Positions 34,614-44,248 of a stretch of DNA of 64,000 bases are shown here, piece after piece. The DNA comes from SR-FBR-E99 sp963732365 (GTDB lineage Bacteria; Bacteroidota; Bacteroidia; Bacteroidales; VadinHA17). The translations under genes and the position numbers were made by a program. Each line of letters starts with the position of its first letter. The first letter of the stretch is position 1. The notes below the pieces were generated by a model. The model was not told the origin of the DNA, did no database searches, and was given only the letters and a program-made list of their open reading frames with translations. The stretch covers positions 1,488,001-1,552,000 of the forward strand of contig CAVSZC010000005.1 of assembly GCA_963732365.1 (NCBI GenBank), read 5' to 3'.

Positions 34614-36068
34614 ATGAATAACTTATCAGACATCGGCCTGGTTGGCCTCGCAGTAATGGGAGAGAATCTGGTCCTTAACCTCGAGAGCAAAGGATTTACA
34701 GTATCAGTTTATAACAGGTCTTACGCAAGGGTGGAGAGTTTCATCAACGGAAGGGCTTCCGGAAAAATGATAAGAGGCACATCGTCTGTTCAGGAGCTGG
34801 TTGCAACCCTGAAGCTCCCGAGGAAGATCATGCTCATGATCAAGGCAGGTCAGGCTGTTGATGAGATGATTGAGACCCTCATTCCTCATCTTGACAAAGG
34901 TGACCTGATCATCGACGGTGGCAACACCCACTTTCCTGACACAGAGCGAAGGAGGAATTATGTTGAGAGCAAGGAGTTGCTTTATATAGGCACCGGAGTG
35001 TCAGGAGGCGAGGAGGGAGCACTCCTGGGCCCTTCTATCATGCCCGGCGGGTCTCCCGCTGCATGGCCCCTGGTAAGTGATATGTTCCGGAAGATAGCAG
35101 CCAAAGTAGATGACGGCAAACCATGCTGCGACTGGGTGGGGGAAGGTGGCGCCGGCCATTTTGTCAAGATGGTGCACAACGGGATAGAGTACGGTGACAT
35201 GCAGCTTATTACCGAGGCATACCATATAATGAGAAATATGCTTGGGATGAGTGCTGATGAGATGCACCGGGTTTTCAGCGAATGGAACAAAGGTGAGCTG
35301 AACAGCTACCTGATAGAGATAACGGCAGATATCCTGGCATTCAGGGATGAAGACGGCAAGCCTCTCGTCGATAAGATACTTGACAAGGCAGGGCAGAAAG
35401 GAACGGGCAAGTGGACCGTCACGGCAGCACTTGACCAGGGTATTCCACTTACGCTCATCGGCGAGGCGGTCTTCTCGAGATGCCTGTCGGCAATCAAGGA
35501 TGAGAGGGTCAAAGCCTCGGAAAAACTGAAATGGGATGCCCCGCCCTTCAACGGCGACCGCCAGGCTCTCCTGGCAGATCTTCATGATGCATTATATGCA
35601 TCGAAAATTGTATCATATGCACAGGGATACTCACTCATGAAGGCAGCCGGCGAGGAGTACAAATGGAACCTCAATTACGGCGGCATTGCACTCATGTGGA
35701 GGGGAGGATGCATCATACGGTCAATATTCCTTGGCAAGATAAAGGAAGCTTTCGATCACAACCCGGCCCTATCAAACCTGCTCCTCGATCCGTTCTTCAA
35801 CAGCACTATTGAACGTGCACAGGCAGGATGGAGACGGGTAGTAGCATCTGCTGTCTCGTTTGGTCTGCCGGTGCCGGCTATCTCATCTGCCCTTGCCTAT
35901 CTCGACGGTTACAGGTGTGCAAATCTCCCCGCCAACCTGCTCCAGGCGCAACGGGATTATTTCGGGGCACATACGTATGAGCGGACTGACAAACCCAGGG
36001 GAGAGTTCTTCCATACCAACTGGACAGGACGCGGCGGGGATACGGCTTCATCAACATATAATGTCTGA
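34614..36068 (+). CDS. gnd: 6-phosphogluconate dehydrogenase, decarboxylating
   Basis: 484 residues, the usual long form. The Rossmann motif is GLAVMGENLVLNLESKGF and the catalytic region has GTGVSGGEEGALLGPSIMPGG, HFVKMVHNGIEYGDMQLI (quoted in part) and the family KGTGKWT. The C-terminal tail has RTDKPRGEFFHTNW. It makes ribulose 5-phosphate and NAD(P)H in the oxidative pentose phosphate path. Stands alone. The preceding 150 bases are A+T-rich and may hold its promoter. Confidence 0.95.
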   Translation: MNNLSDIGLVGLAVMGENLVLNLESKGFTVSVYNRSYARVESFINGRASGKMIRGTSSVQELVATLKLPRKIMLMIKAGQAVDEMIETLIPHLDKGDLIIDGGNTHFPDTERRRNYVESKELLYIGTGVSGGEEGALLGPSIMPGGSPAAWPLVSDMFRKIAAKVDDGKPCCDWVGEGGAGHFVKMVHNGIEYGDMQLITEAYHIMRNMLGMSADEMHRVFSEWNKGELNSYLIEITADILAFRDEDGKPLVDKILDKAGQKGTGKWTVTAALDQGIPLTLIGEAVFSRCLSAIKDERVKASEKLKWDAPPFNGDRQALLADLHDALYASKIVSYAQGYSLMKAAGEEYKWNLNYGGIALMWRGGCIIRSIFLGKIKEAFDHNPALSNLLLDPFFNSTIERAQAGWRRVVASAVSFGLPVPAISSALAYLDGYRCANLPANLLQAQRDYFGAHTYERTDKPRGEFFHTNWTGRGGDTASSTYNV

Positions 36069-36111
36069 GTCATAAAATAATCACTACATTCAAAAAACAA
36101 AACCTAACCCC

Positions 36112-38895
36112 ATGTTCAGGAAGATTTCAATGATCGTTTCTGCCGCAGCTCTGCTGGCCTTACTCACTACCTGTGTCACAAAAGTCCCTGCCGTCACGGG
36201 TGATCCGTACGGACGGAAACCCTCTGCAGAACGTGAGTTCCGTGCTGCCTGGGTGGCTACGGTAGCCAATATCAACTGGCCCAGCAAACCGGGTCTGCCT
36301 GTTGAAGAGCAGAAGAAAGAAGCATTAGTTCTTTTAGACCTCCTGTACAATAACAATTATAATGCTGTTGTCCTGCAGGTAAGGCCGGCATGCGATGCAT
36401 TGTACAAAAGCGACATTGAACCGTGGTCATATTATCTCACAGGTGAGGAGGGGAAAGCTCCTGAACCATATTATGATCCACTGGAGTTCTGGATAGAGGA
36501 GGCACATAAGAGAGGCATAGAGCTTCATGCCTGGCTGAACCCCTACCGCGCGCATCACAGCTCCGGCGGACCGGTGACAGACGCATCAATCATAAAGAAG
36601 AAGCCTGACCTGGTATTGAAACTTGAACAGGGATTCTGGTGGATGGATCCGTCAAAGAAGGGGACGCAGGACCATTCATACAATGTGGTCATGGACCTGG
36701 TAAAGAGATATGACCTGGACGGCATTCACTTCGATGATTATTTCTATCCTTATCCTAACTATAACAACAACAAGGATTTTCCTGACGATGAGAGCTGGCA
36801 GGCTTACCAGAGCGGTGGAGGCAAGCTGTCGCGAGGCGACTGGAGGAGGGAGAGCGTGAATGTCTTTATTGAAAGGCTATATAAGGGAATAAAGGCTGAG
36901 AAGCCATGGGTCAAGTTCGGGCTGAGCCCGTTTGGCATATGGCGCCCCTATAACCCTCCTGCGATAGGAGCCAGTTTTGACCAGCACAACACGCTGTATG
37001 CAGACGCGCGCAAGTGGCTTAATGAGGGGTGGGTTGACTACTACTCGCCACAGCTTTACTGGCCAGTTAATCAGTTGGAGCAGAGCTATCCCGTCCTCCT
37101 CGGATGGTGGAAGGATGAGAATCTCAAGGGCAGGCACCTGTGGCCTGGCATCAACCTCGGCGGTCAGAACTCAGAGAGGGCTATCGACGAAGCCTTGAAC
37201 CAGATCATGATAACACGCGGCATGCTGCCGCAGAGCCCCGGTGTGATACACTGGAGCATTGGTCCGCTGGTCAATACCCCGGGGCTGGTGAAGGCCGTCG
37301 CCGACGGTCCGTATAAGCGCAAGGCGCTTGTGCCTCCCTCGCCGTGGCTCGACAGGAAAGCTCCTGCGCCTCCGGCGGTGTCAATGGCACAGGAGGGAGA
37401 AGAGTTGTCATTACGCTGGAGCCACCCCGAAATGAGCGATGTGGCACGGTGGGTCGTCTACCGCAAATATGGCTCACAGTGGAACTATGACATACACGGC
37501 AGCGGCACCGTCACTGACAGGTTTCCTGCCTGGGTTATCAACTCTGCACTTCTTGAGAGAACAGACCCGAAGAACATCAAAAGCCTTGATCAGGTGCTTT
37601 GGACGCTTGACAGCGTCGCAGTGTCGGCGGTAGACCGCTTTGGCAACGAGAGTGACGTGATGCGCATGAAGGTCGCTGACATGTCGCTGGCAGCGGCACC
37701 AACACTTGAGGAGATCATTGCTCAGTATGCTGCCAGGCCGAAGAGGCCTGCGCTGAAGCCACCCGTGGTGACTCCGGGGATAGATGTGCTTGTCAAGGAA
37801 CATCTTGACCTGATAAAAGGGAAAAGAGTAGGTCTCATTACAAACCCTTCAGCTGTGGGGTCAGACATGAGAAGCAGCATTGATATCCTCGCCGGGACGC
37901 CGGGCGTAAACCTTGTCGCCCTTTTCGGCGCCGAGCACGGCGTGCGTGGAGCCCTCCAGGGAAGAATAATGCAGGAGGGCGAACCCGACCCGCAGACAGG
38001 TATACCTGTATACAGCCTCTATGGCGATTCATGGGCCCCGAAGAAGGAGTGGCTTGACAGCATCGATGTGATGATATTCGACATCCAGGGTGTGGGGTCA
38101 GCATGGTATACATTCAAGTTTTCAATGTCTCATGCAATGGAGGCATGTGCAAAGGCAGGCATCCCGTTCATCGTTCCCGACAGGCCCAACCCACTCGGTG
38201 GGCGGATAGTTGAGGGACCGATGCATGACACGATAAGCATCTACAGGCATCCTATTCCCCTCAGACACGGCATGACCTACGGAGAGCTCGCCACAATGTG
38301 GAATGAGACAGAGGGTTACGGTGCTGACCTGACAGTGATAAAGATGAAAGGCTGGCGCCGCAGCATGATGTGGAACGAGACCGGACTGCCATGGGTGATG
38401 CCTTCGCCCAATATGGATACATGGGAGACAGCGGTGGTCTACCCCGGGCAGTGCTTCTTCGAGAGAACAAATGTCTCCGAGGGGAGGGGCACCACAAAAC
38501 CGTTCCTGCTGACGGGCGCACCATGGATCGACGCCGGAAAAGTCGCCGATGACCTTAACAGCAGAGGTATACAGGGAGCCTGGTTCAGGCCTGCCTATTT
38601 CATACCCCGTTCTTCAGGGACAGGCTCGAGGAGATCAGGCAAACCATGGGATGAGATGTGCGGCGGGGTGGAGATAATGGTTACCGACCCGGCAGCATAC
38701 CGATCAGTCGAGGGTGCAATGAATATCATCGACGCCTACCGCAAGTGCAGTCCTGACTCACTGGTCGTATACCCGACATCATGGCTGAAGTATCTTGATG
38801 AACCGGATATGACCCTGGAGGAGGTCATCAAAGCCTGTCAGGATGATATAAGTGAATTCATGACCGTAAGAGAGAAATACCTTTTGTACAGATGA
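36112..38895 (+). CDS. Fusion of GHL10 glycoside hydrolase-like domain and NamZ (DUF1343) exo-muramidase
   Basis: 927-residue lipoprotein (lipobox LLTTC). Residues about 40-430 are a GHL10/PF02638 domain: EFRAAWVATVANINWPSKPG, VLQVRPACDALY, GIELHAWLNPYRAH, DLDGIHFDDYFYPYPNY and YYSPQLYWPV (some quoted in part). Residues about 430-540 are a beta, Fn3-like linker. Residues about 555-925 are a DUF1343/NamZ domain: KRVGLITNPSAVG, FGAEHGVRG, FDIQGVGSAWYTF, VPDRPNPLGG and SPNMDTWETA. GHL10 proteins such as E. coli DigH cut stem-free glycan strands, and NamZ releases MurNAc from glycan ends. Both belong to peptidoglycan turnover, and the next gene is an amidase overlapping by ATGA. Confidence 0.88.
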   Translation: MFRKISMIVSAAALLALLTTCVTKVPAVTGDPYGRKPSAEREFRAAWVATVANINWPSKPGLPVEEQKKEALVLLDLLYNNNYNAVVLQVRPACDALYKSDIEPWSYYLTGEEGKAPEPYYDPLEFWIEEAHKRGIELHAWLNPYRAHHSSGGPVTDASIIKKKPDLVLKLEQGFWWMDPSKKGTQDHSYNVVMDLVKRYDLDGIHFDDYFYPYPNYNNNKDFPDDESWQAYQSGGGKLSRGDWRRESVNVFIERLYKGIKAEKPWVKFGLSPFGIWRPYNPPAIGASFDQHNTLYADARKWLNEGWVDYYSPQLYWPVNQLEQSYPVLLGWWKDENLKGRHLWPGINLGGQNSERAIDEALNQIMITRGMLPQSPGVIHWSIGPLVNTPGLVKAVADGPYKRKALVPPSPWLDRKAPAPPAVSMAQEGEELSLRWSHPEMSDVARWVVYRKYGSQWNYDIHGSGTVTDRFPAWVINSALLERTDPKNIKSLDQVLWTLDSVAVSAVDRFGNESDVMRMKVADMSLAAAPTLEEIIAQYAARPKRPALKPPVVTPGIDVLVKEHLDLIKGKRVGLITNPSAVGSDMRSSIDILAGTPGVNLVALFGAEHGVRGALQGRIMQEGEPDPQTGIPVYSLYGDSWAPKKEWLDSIDVMIFDIQGVGSAWYTFKFSMSHAMEACAKAGIPFIVPDRPNPLGGRIVEGPMHDTISIYRHPIPLRHGMTYGELATMWNETEGYGADLTVIKMKGWRRSMMWNETGLPWVMPSPNMDTWETAVVYPGQCFFERTNVSEGRGTTKPFLLTGAPWIDAGKVADDLNSRGIQGAWFRPAYFIPRSSGTGSRRSGKPWDEMCGGVEIMVTDPAAYRSVEGAMNIIDAYRKCSPDSLVVYPTSWLKYLDEPDMTLEEVIKACQDDISEFMTVREKYLLYR

Positions 38896-40988
38896 GAAGA
38901 AAATCAGCACTTATATTGCTGGCAGCTGCATTGCTGGCCGGCTGCAGTACAGCAGGCAGGGTGCAGCAAACCCCGGTGACTGACACAGCTGTCGAATCGA
39001 TGGAGCAGCGAACTGCAAAGCCTCAGGTAGTTGAACTCGACCTGACCGGCCTTTTTCCTTCAGATTTTTCCGGTCGCAAGGTTACTCTCAACAAAGGTGC
39101 GATGGATCTTACGACAGACTCAGAAGGCAAGATAACCTTTGACATGCCTGAGACTGATACCATACTGCTCTCTCTGGCTCCATGCCCTGATCTTTCTTCA
39201 GGTTGCGATGTGGCCATTCCCGTAGCAGGATGGTTTGTCCCCTACAAATATTCTGTCAAACCTGATGGTAGTGTAGAGCGCAAATCGCCGTGGGTCGAGT
39301 TCCGGATGACACCTGAGGCAGTTACCTCACTGCCTCAGTTCGACATCCTCTGCAAGAGTGAATACCCTGCCACTGTCAGTATAAACGGCATAAAACTGAA
39401 ACAGTATAAGACGGGAATATTTTTCACCACCGTTAAATTCGATGAGGGAGTCAACAGGGTCAGGGCTGAGGCAACAACGCCTGACGGTCGCACGGCTGTC
39501 AGCGAGCAGGAGTTCATCTATGAAAAGAGAGATATGACCCGGCAACCCTATCCGCTATGGCTTGACAAACGCACTTTTGAGCCTGCCTCAGAGATGGAGC
39601 TGCTTCCCGGCGAGGTGGTGAAGGTGAGCTTCCGGGCTTCGAAAGGACAGGAAGCCTGGCTTGATATACGGCCAGGGAAGAGAAGCATTAAGTGCATGCG
39701 TGAAGATTTTAACGACTACAGCATTTACCGGGCTGAAGTGTCTGCTGGCAGTCTTGCAACCGGCACCAGTCATGCCCTCAGCGTCAGGCTGATACCGGCA
39801 TCGGGGGCGCCAGTGAAGGATGTTTACAGGAGTGACTTCGAAAGGACGGTTATAGTGAGGAATCCTGAGTCATTTCCGCTGGTAAGGGTGAAGAATGAAT
39901 ATTCCAGGCTGGTCTACAATCTTGGCGCGCCAAGACTTGGCGGGCCGATCAGATCAGAGCTGGGTCCTGGTGTTGTCCTTAAGGTAAGCGGGAAAATCGG
40001 CCGCAATTACAGGGTCAGGCTGAGCAACACTGAAAACGGATTCATAAGTGAGGAGGATGTTGAAGTGATAGGCGGCAGCAGGGTGCAGCCCTCTTACATT
40101 GTCACGAGCATGTCATGCGGGCCGTCAGGCACCGCAGATGTTGTTTCCATACCCTGGCTCGAGCCGGTACCGTATGAGGTGTATCCTGACCCGGACGGAA
40201 AGCGGTTGGTGATAACCATTTACGGGGCGGAGACGGCCGCAACTTGGGTGAGCCACCGCACCGGATGCCGGGTAATCGATAAGCTCACCTGGGAGCAGAC
40301 CTCTCCGGAGACCTTCAAAGTCTATGTGAACCTGAAGATGGAAAATATCTGGGGTTATGACATAAGACCTTCAGGCAGGAGCCTGGTGCTGCGGCTCAGG
40401 TATCCGCCTTCATATGACCTGGCAGTGGCCAGGCCACTCACCGGATTGAAGATAGCCATTGAGGCTGGCCACGGTGGCACAGGACTGGGAGCCATAGGCT
40501 TGTCAGGGCTCGTGGAGAAGGAGATAAACCTTGACCTCTCATTCAGGCTCGGTGAGCTATGTAAGTCTATGGGTGCCGAGGTTGTTCAGGTGCGTGACTC
40601 AGACAGGGACATGACCCTGATAGAGAAGCGAAACATCGCCATCGAAGCAGGGGCTGACATGCTGATAAGCATCCATGCCAATGCAGGAGGGAGGGGTTAT
40701 CTGTCTGTGGCCGGCACCAGCACCTACTGGCATAATCCGTTCTGGGAGCCGCTGGCACAGACTGTCTATGACCGGCTGCTTGAGACCGGTCTTCCCGAGT
40801 TTGGGGTGGTAGGGTCATTCAACTATACGGTTACAAGAGCGTCGCAGTTGCCCTCCGTGCTTGTTGAGCAGGCCTTCATGACCCACGCGGAGGACGAGGA
40901 AAAGCTTGCTGATCCGGAGTTCCGGCAGCAGATGGCGCAGAAGATATATGAAGGGATCATTGATTACCTAAAACTGATGAAGAATTGA
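38892..40988 (+). CDS. N-acetylmuramoyl-L-alanine amidase, multidomain lipoprotein
   Basis: 698 residues, lipobox LAGC. The C-terminal domain, about 515-695, is Amidase_3: IAIEAGHGGTGLGAIG (Zn His), GLVEKEINLDLS (Zn Glu), MLISIHANAG (Zn His) and VLVEQAFMTH (catalytic Glu). About 480 residues upstream are mostly beta and not assigned, apart from an SH3-like part near 340-390 (RNYRVRLSNTENGFISEED, quoted in part). It removes stem peptides from MurNAc, which makes the denuded strands that GHL10 enzymes prefer. Translationally coupled to the fusion gene. Confidence 0.88.
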   Translation: MRRKSALILLAAALLAGCSTAGRVQQTPVTDTAVESMEQRTAKPQVVELDLTGLFPSDFSGRKVTLNKGAMDLTTDSEGKITFDMPETDTILLSLAPCPDLSSGCDVAIPVAGWFVPYKYSVKPDGSVERKSPWVEFRMTPEAVTSLPQFDILCKSEYPATVSINGIKLKQYKTGIFFTTVKFDEGVNRVRAEATTPDGRTAVSEQEFIYEKRDMTRQPYPLWLDKRTFEPASEMELLPGEVVKVSFRASKGQEAWLDIRPGKRSIKCMREDFNDYSIYRAEVSAGSLATGTSHALSVRLIPASGAPVKDVYRSDFERTVIVRNPESFPLVRVKNEYSRLVYNLGAPRLGGPIRSELGPGVVLKVSGKIGRNYRVRLSNTENGFISEEDVEVIGGSRVQPSYIVTSMSCGPSGTADVVSIPWLEPVPYEVYPDPDGKRLVITIYGAETAATWVSHRTGCRVIDKLTWEQTSPETFKVYVNLKMENIWGYDIRPSGRSLVLRLRYPPSYDLAVARPLTGLKIAIEAGHGGTGLGAIGLSGLVEKEINLDLSFRLGELCKSMGAEVVQVRDSDRDMTLIEKRNIAIEAGADMLISIHANAGGRGYLSVAGTSTYWHNPFWEPLAQTVYDRLLETGLPEFGVVGSFNYTVTRASQLPSVLVEQAFMTHAEDEEKLADPEFRQQMAQKIYEGIIDYLKLMKN

Positions 40989-40997
40989 CCTCTGGTT

Positions 40998-42587
40998 TTA
41001 CCGGTCAAGGATATATCCTTCAGCAATCAGTTTGTAATCGGCAACCTGTTGTTCTTCCCACTGCTGGTCCTTCCCCAGTTCCTTTGCCATAATTGCTGCG
41101 ACCTTCGGAGCCATTTCTACCGAGGCTCTTGCATCAAGATAGAGTGCCCGCACTCTTCTTGCCAGCACATCATCGACTGTTCTGGCCATCTCTCTTCTGA
41201 CAGCCCATACTACCTCTGCAACGGTGAAGTCAAATCCCTGATGCAGCTTCTGCTCATTACCGGCTGCTTCATCGCGAAGCTTTACAATCTCTTCCCTGTC
41301 GCTGCCGTAAATATGCAGCCAGTCTTTTCTGTCAGGGACGTTCATGAAACCGTGTATTTTCAGATGCCTTGTGCGGCATTCCCTGAAGGGTAGTCCACCG
41401 GTTTTGATGGCCATGTCAACCGCATCCTCAGCCATCTTGCGGTAGGTGGTCCACTTGCCGCCGGTGATAGTTACCAGCCCTGACGAAGAGACAATCAGCT
41501 TATGGCTGCGCGATATCTCTTTTGTTTTCTTTGCTTCGGCCTCTTTCTTCGGAGCTGCCAGAGGCCGCAGTCCGGCAAAAACTGACATGACATCGGCTCT
41601 TGCCGGCTTTCTGGAAAGGTAACGTCCTGCGGTCTCCAGTATGAAATCAACCTCCTCATCGAGAGCCCTTGGCTCAAGCACGGCCTCCCTGACAGGGATG
41701 TCAGTAGTTCCCAGGATGACGCGGTTGTGCCATGGTACGGCGAACATCACCCTTCCGTCACTTGTGCGGGGGATCATTATCGCATCGTCTCCGCCGAGGA
41801 ATGACCTGTCAACGACGAGATGCACCCCCTGACTCGGCCTGACGATAGGCTTACTGTCAGGGTTATCCATCCTGAGAATGTCATCGACAAATACTCCGGT
41901 GGCGTTGATAATACATTTACCCTTCAGTTCAAAGGCTCCGCCGTCAATCATATCCTCTGCAGCTACCCCTGCGAGCCTGTTATGATGATCTTTAAGAAGG
42001 CGTGATACCCTGACATGATTTAAAACTATGGCGCCCTGTTCCGCTGCCGTCTGCATCAGGTTTATTGCCAGGCGTGCGTCATCAAACTGGCCGTCGTGGT
42101 AGACAACCCCTCCCTTCAGCCCCTTCTGCCGGATCTGTGGTATTTGCCTTATCACTTCACTCCTGCCCATCGGCAGGGAACGGCCCAGTCTCATTGACCC
42201 GGCCAGCAGGTCATACAGCGTCAGGCCGATTGTATAGAAAGGCTTTTCCCACCAGAGATAGTTGCCGATAATGAATCGCTGATCAGTCACCAGGTGAGGT
42301 GCGTTAGTCTTCAGATAGCCTCTTTCACGCAGGGCCTCCACCACAAGGCCTACATCACCGTTCTGAAGATATCGTACGCCACCGTGAACCAGCTTGGTGC
42401 TACGGCCCGAAGTGGCTTTGGCAAAGTCAGATTGTTCAAGCAAAAGGGTGCTGTAACCCCTGCTGGCAGCGTCAACAGCAATACCCAGCCCTGTGGCGCC
42501 TCCCCCTATTACGATGACGTCCCATTGTTCAGTTGCATTTTTCAGACTGCTGACAGAAGCCTCACGGTTGAAATTTATATTGGGCAT
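40998..42587 (-). CDS. glpD: Glycerol-3-phosphate dehydrogenase
   Basis: About 529 residues from ATG 42587. A GTG at 42617 adds ten residues. The FAD motif is WDVIVIGGGATGLGIAVDAA, then FAKATSGRSTKLVHGGVRYL (both quoted in part), typical of GlpD/GlpA. GIILGTTD-like VILGTTDIP and TITGGKWTTYRKMAED follow. It oxidises glycerol 3-phosphate to DHAP at the membrane. Divergent from glpK across 141 bases that hold palindromes. Confidence 0.93.
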   Translation of the reverse strand: MPNINFNREASVSSLKNATEQWDVIVIGGGATGLGIAVDAASRGYSTLLLEQSDFAKATSGRSTKLVHGGVRYLQNGDVGLVVEALRERGYLKTNAPHLVTDQRFIIGNYLWWEKPFYTIGLTLYDLLAGSMRLGRSLPMGRSEVIRQIPQIRQKGLKGGVVYHDGQFDDARLAINLMQTAAEQGAIVLNHVRVSRLLKDHHNRLAGVAAEDMIDGGAFELKGKCIINATGVFVDDILRMDNPDSKPIVRPSQGVHLVVDRSFLGGDDAIMIPRTSDGRVMFAVPWHNRVILGTTDIPVREAVLEPRALDEEVDFILETAGRYLSRKPARADVMSVFAGLRPLAAPKKEAEAKKTKEISRSHKLIVSSSGLVTITGGKWTTYRKMAEDAVDMAIKTGGLPFRECRTRHLKIHGFMNVPDRKDWLHIYGSDREEIVKLRDEAAGNEQKLHQGFDFTVAEVVWAVRREMARTVDDVLARRVRALYLDARASVEMAPKVAAIMAKELGKDQQWEEQQVADYKLIAEGYILDR

Positions 42588-42618
42588 GATCAAGGAAAAA
42601 TCAGAAATATTAATCACT

Positions 42619-42657
42619 AAAGATAGAGTTGATTTTTATCTTTGGAAAGATATCTTT
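42619..42657. promoter_or_regulatory. Overlapping AAAGATA/TATCTTT palindromes in the glpD-glpK gap
   Basis: ATCTTTGGAAAGAT (42638-42651) and AAAGATATCTTT (42646-42657) are perfect palindromes that overlap, and a further AAAGATA lies at 42619. TATCTTTG (42637-42644) also fits the Bacteroidota -7 consensus TAnnTTTG facing glpK. A shared operator for the two divergent genes is a reasonable guess. Confidence 0.45.
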
Positions 42658-42728
42658 TGATTAAGAATGCCTGATAACCGCGAGCAGTTATAGGGCAGTT
42701 ATGTTCAGACATCACAAATCAGAATGTT

Positions 42729-44222
42729 ATGAATGATTTCATCCTGTCACTTGATCAGGGAACAACCAGTTCAAGGGCTATTGTCTTCGACCGCAATGGA
42801 TTGCCGGTTTCAACAGCCCAGCAAGAGTTCACCCAGATTTATCCGAAACCGGGATGGGTGGAACACGATCCTGATGAGATATGGAAATCACAGTCAGCGG
42901 TGGCCCTGAAAGCGCTTGCAGATGCCGGTCTCACCGGCAGGGATATTGCAGCCATCGGTATAACAAACCAGCGTGAGACGACCGTTGTGTGGAACCGGAA
43001 GACCGGCAAACCGGTATACAATGCAATTGTATGGCAGGACAGGCGTACGGCAGATTTCTGCGATCAGCTGAAGAAGGAGGGACGCAGTCAGGTGATACAG
43101 GAGAAGACGGGATTGATTATCGATGCCTATTTCTCTGCCACCAAGATAAGATGGATACTCGATAATGTTGACGGAGCCCGCAGGATGGCCGGAGAGGGGA
43201 CACTGGCCTTTGGCACAGTGGATACGTGGCTCATATGGAATCTTACAGGCGGGAAATCACACCTGACTGATGTCTCAAATGCATCACGAACAATGTTGTT
43301 TAATATCCATTCGCTGAAATGGGATGACGAACTGCTTGAGTTATTCGGTATCCCTGCCGGGATATTGCCTGAAGTAAGGTCTTCCAGTGAAGTATACTGT
43401 GCTACGGAAAAGATGTTTCCTGAATCTGTTCCGATATCAGGTATTGCCGGTGACCAGCAGGCGGCCCTCTTCGGGCAGATGTGCACCGAGCCTGGGATGG
43501 TCAAAAACACATACGGGACAGGTTGCTTCATGGTAATGAATATCGGAAAGAAACCCATTGAATCGAAGAATAAACTTCTGACTACTATTGCCTGGCAGAT
43601 AAATGGCGAGACGCACTATGCCCTGGAAGGGAGTATTTTTATTGCAGGTGCCGTAGTGCAGTGGCTTCGTGACGGACTGGGTATCATTGGCAAATCGTCT
43701 GATGTTGAGAAGCTTGCCTCTGAGGTCAGTGACAACGGAGGGGTCTGTTTTGTCCCGGCTTTTGCGGGTCTCGGGGCACCGCACTGGGATCAGCATGCCA
43801 GGGGTACGATTGTCGGCATCACACGTGGAACAACTGCCGCGCATATCGCCAGGGCTGCAGTTGAAAGCATAGCCTTTCAGACACTCGATGTGCTGAAGGC
43901 CATGGAAAACGATTCGGGCATCAGGATACGTGAATTGAGAGTCGACGGAGGGGCAGCGGTGAATAACCTGCTGATGCAGTTCCAGTCAGATGTCTTGCAG
44001 GCAAGGGTGGTAAGACCCAGCCTCACAGAGACAACGGCCCTTGGTGCAGCATATCTTGCCGGTCTTTCGGTTGGCTACTGGAAAGACATTGAGGAGTTGA
44101 GAAACCAATGGAAGGTTGGCATGATATTCAGTCCGCTGAAGGGTGCCGAAGCGACGGAAGTTATCATTAAGGAGTGGCACAGGGCAGTTAAGGCAGCCCT
44201 GGCATGGGCTGCCTCATCATGA
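42729..44222 (+). CDS. glpK: Glycerol kinase
   Basis: 497 residues with the FGGY family features: N-terminal ILSLDQGTTSSRAIVFD, ITNQRETTVVWN, IVWQDRRTADFC, the C-terminal ATP site YALEGSIFIAGAVVQWLRDGL (quoted in part) and LRVDGGAAVNNLLMQFQ. It phosphorylates glycerol to feed GlpD. No glpF permease is adjacent. Confidence 0.96.
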   Translation: MNDFILSLDQGTTSSRAIVFDRNGLPVSTAQQEFTQIYPKPGWVEHDPDEIWKSQSAVALKALADAGLTGRDIAAIGITNQRETTVVWNRKTGKPVYNAIVWQDRRTADFCDQLKKEGRSQVIQEKTGLIIDAYFSATKIRWILDNVDGARRMAGEGTLAFGTVDTWLIWNLTGGKSHLTDVSNASRTMLFNIHSLKWDDELLELFGIPAGILPEVRSSSEVYCATEKMFPESVPISGIAGDQQAALFGQMCTEPGMVKNTYGTGCFMVMNIGKKPIESKNKLLTTIAWQINGETHYALEGSIFIAGAVVQWLRDGLGIIGKSSDVEKLASEVSDNGGVCFVPAFAGLGAPHWDQHARGTIVGITRGTTAAHIARAAVESIAFQTLDVLKAMENDSGIRIRELRVDGGAAVNNLLMQFQSDVLQARVVRPSLTETTALGAAYLAGLSVGYWKDIEELRNQWKVGMIFSPLKGAEATEVIIKEWHRAVKAALAWAASS

Positions 44223-44248
44223 AATGATAACAGGTAACACGAATCCGG

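Noticed and set aside
35001..35585. 194-residue minus-strand open frame inside gnd
   Set aside because: Antisense to a clear 6-phosphogluconate dehydrogenase gene.
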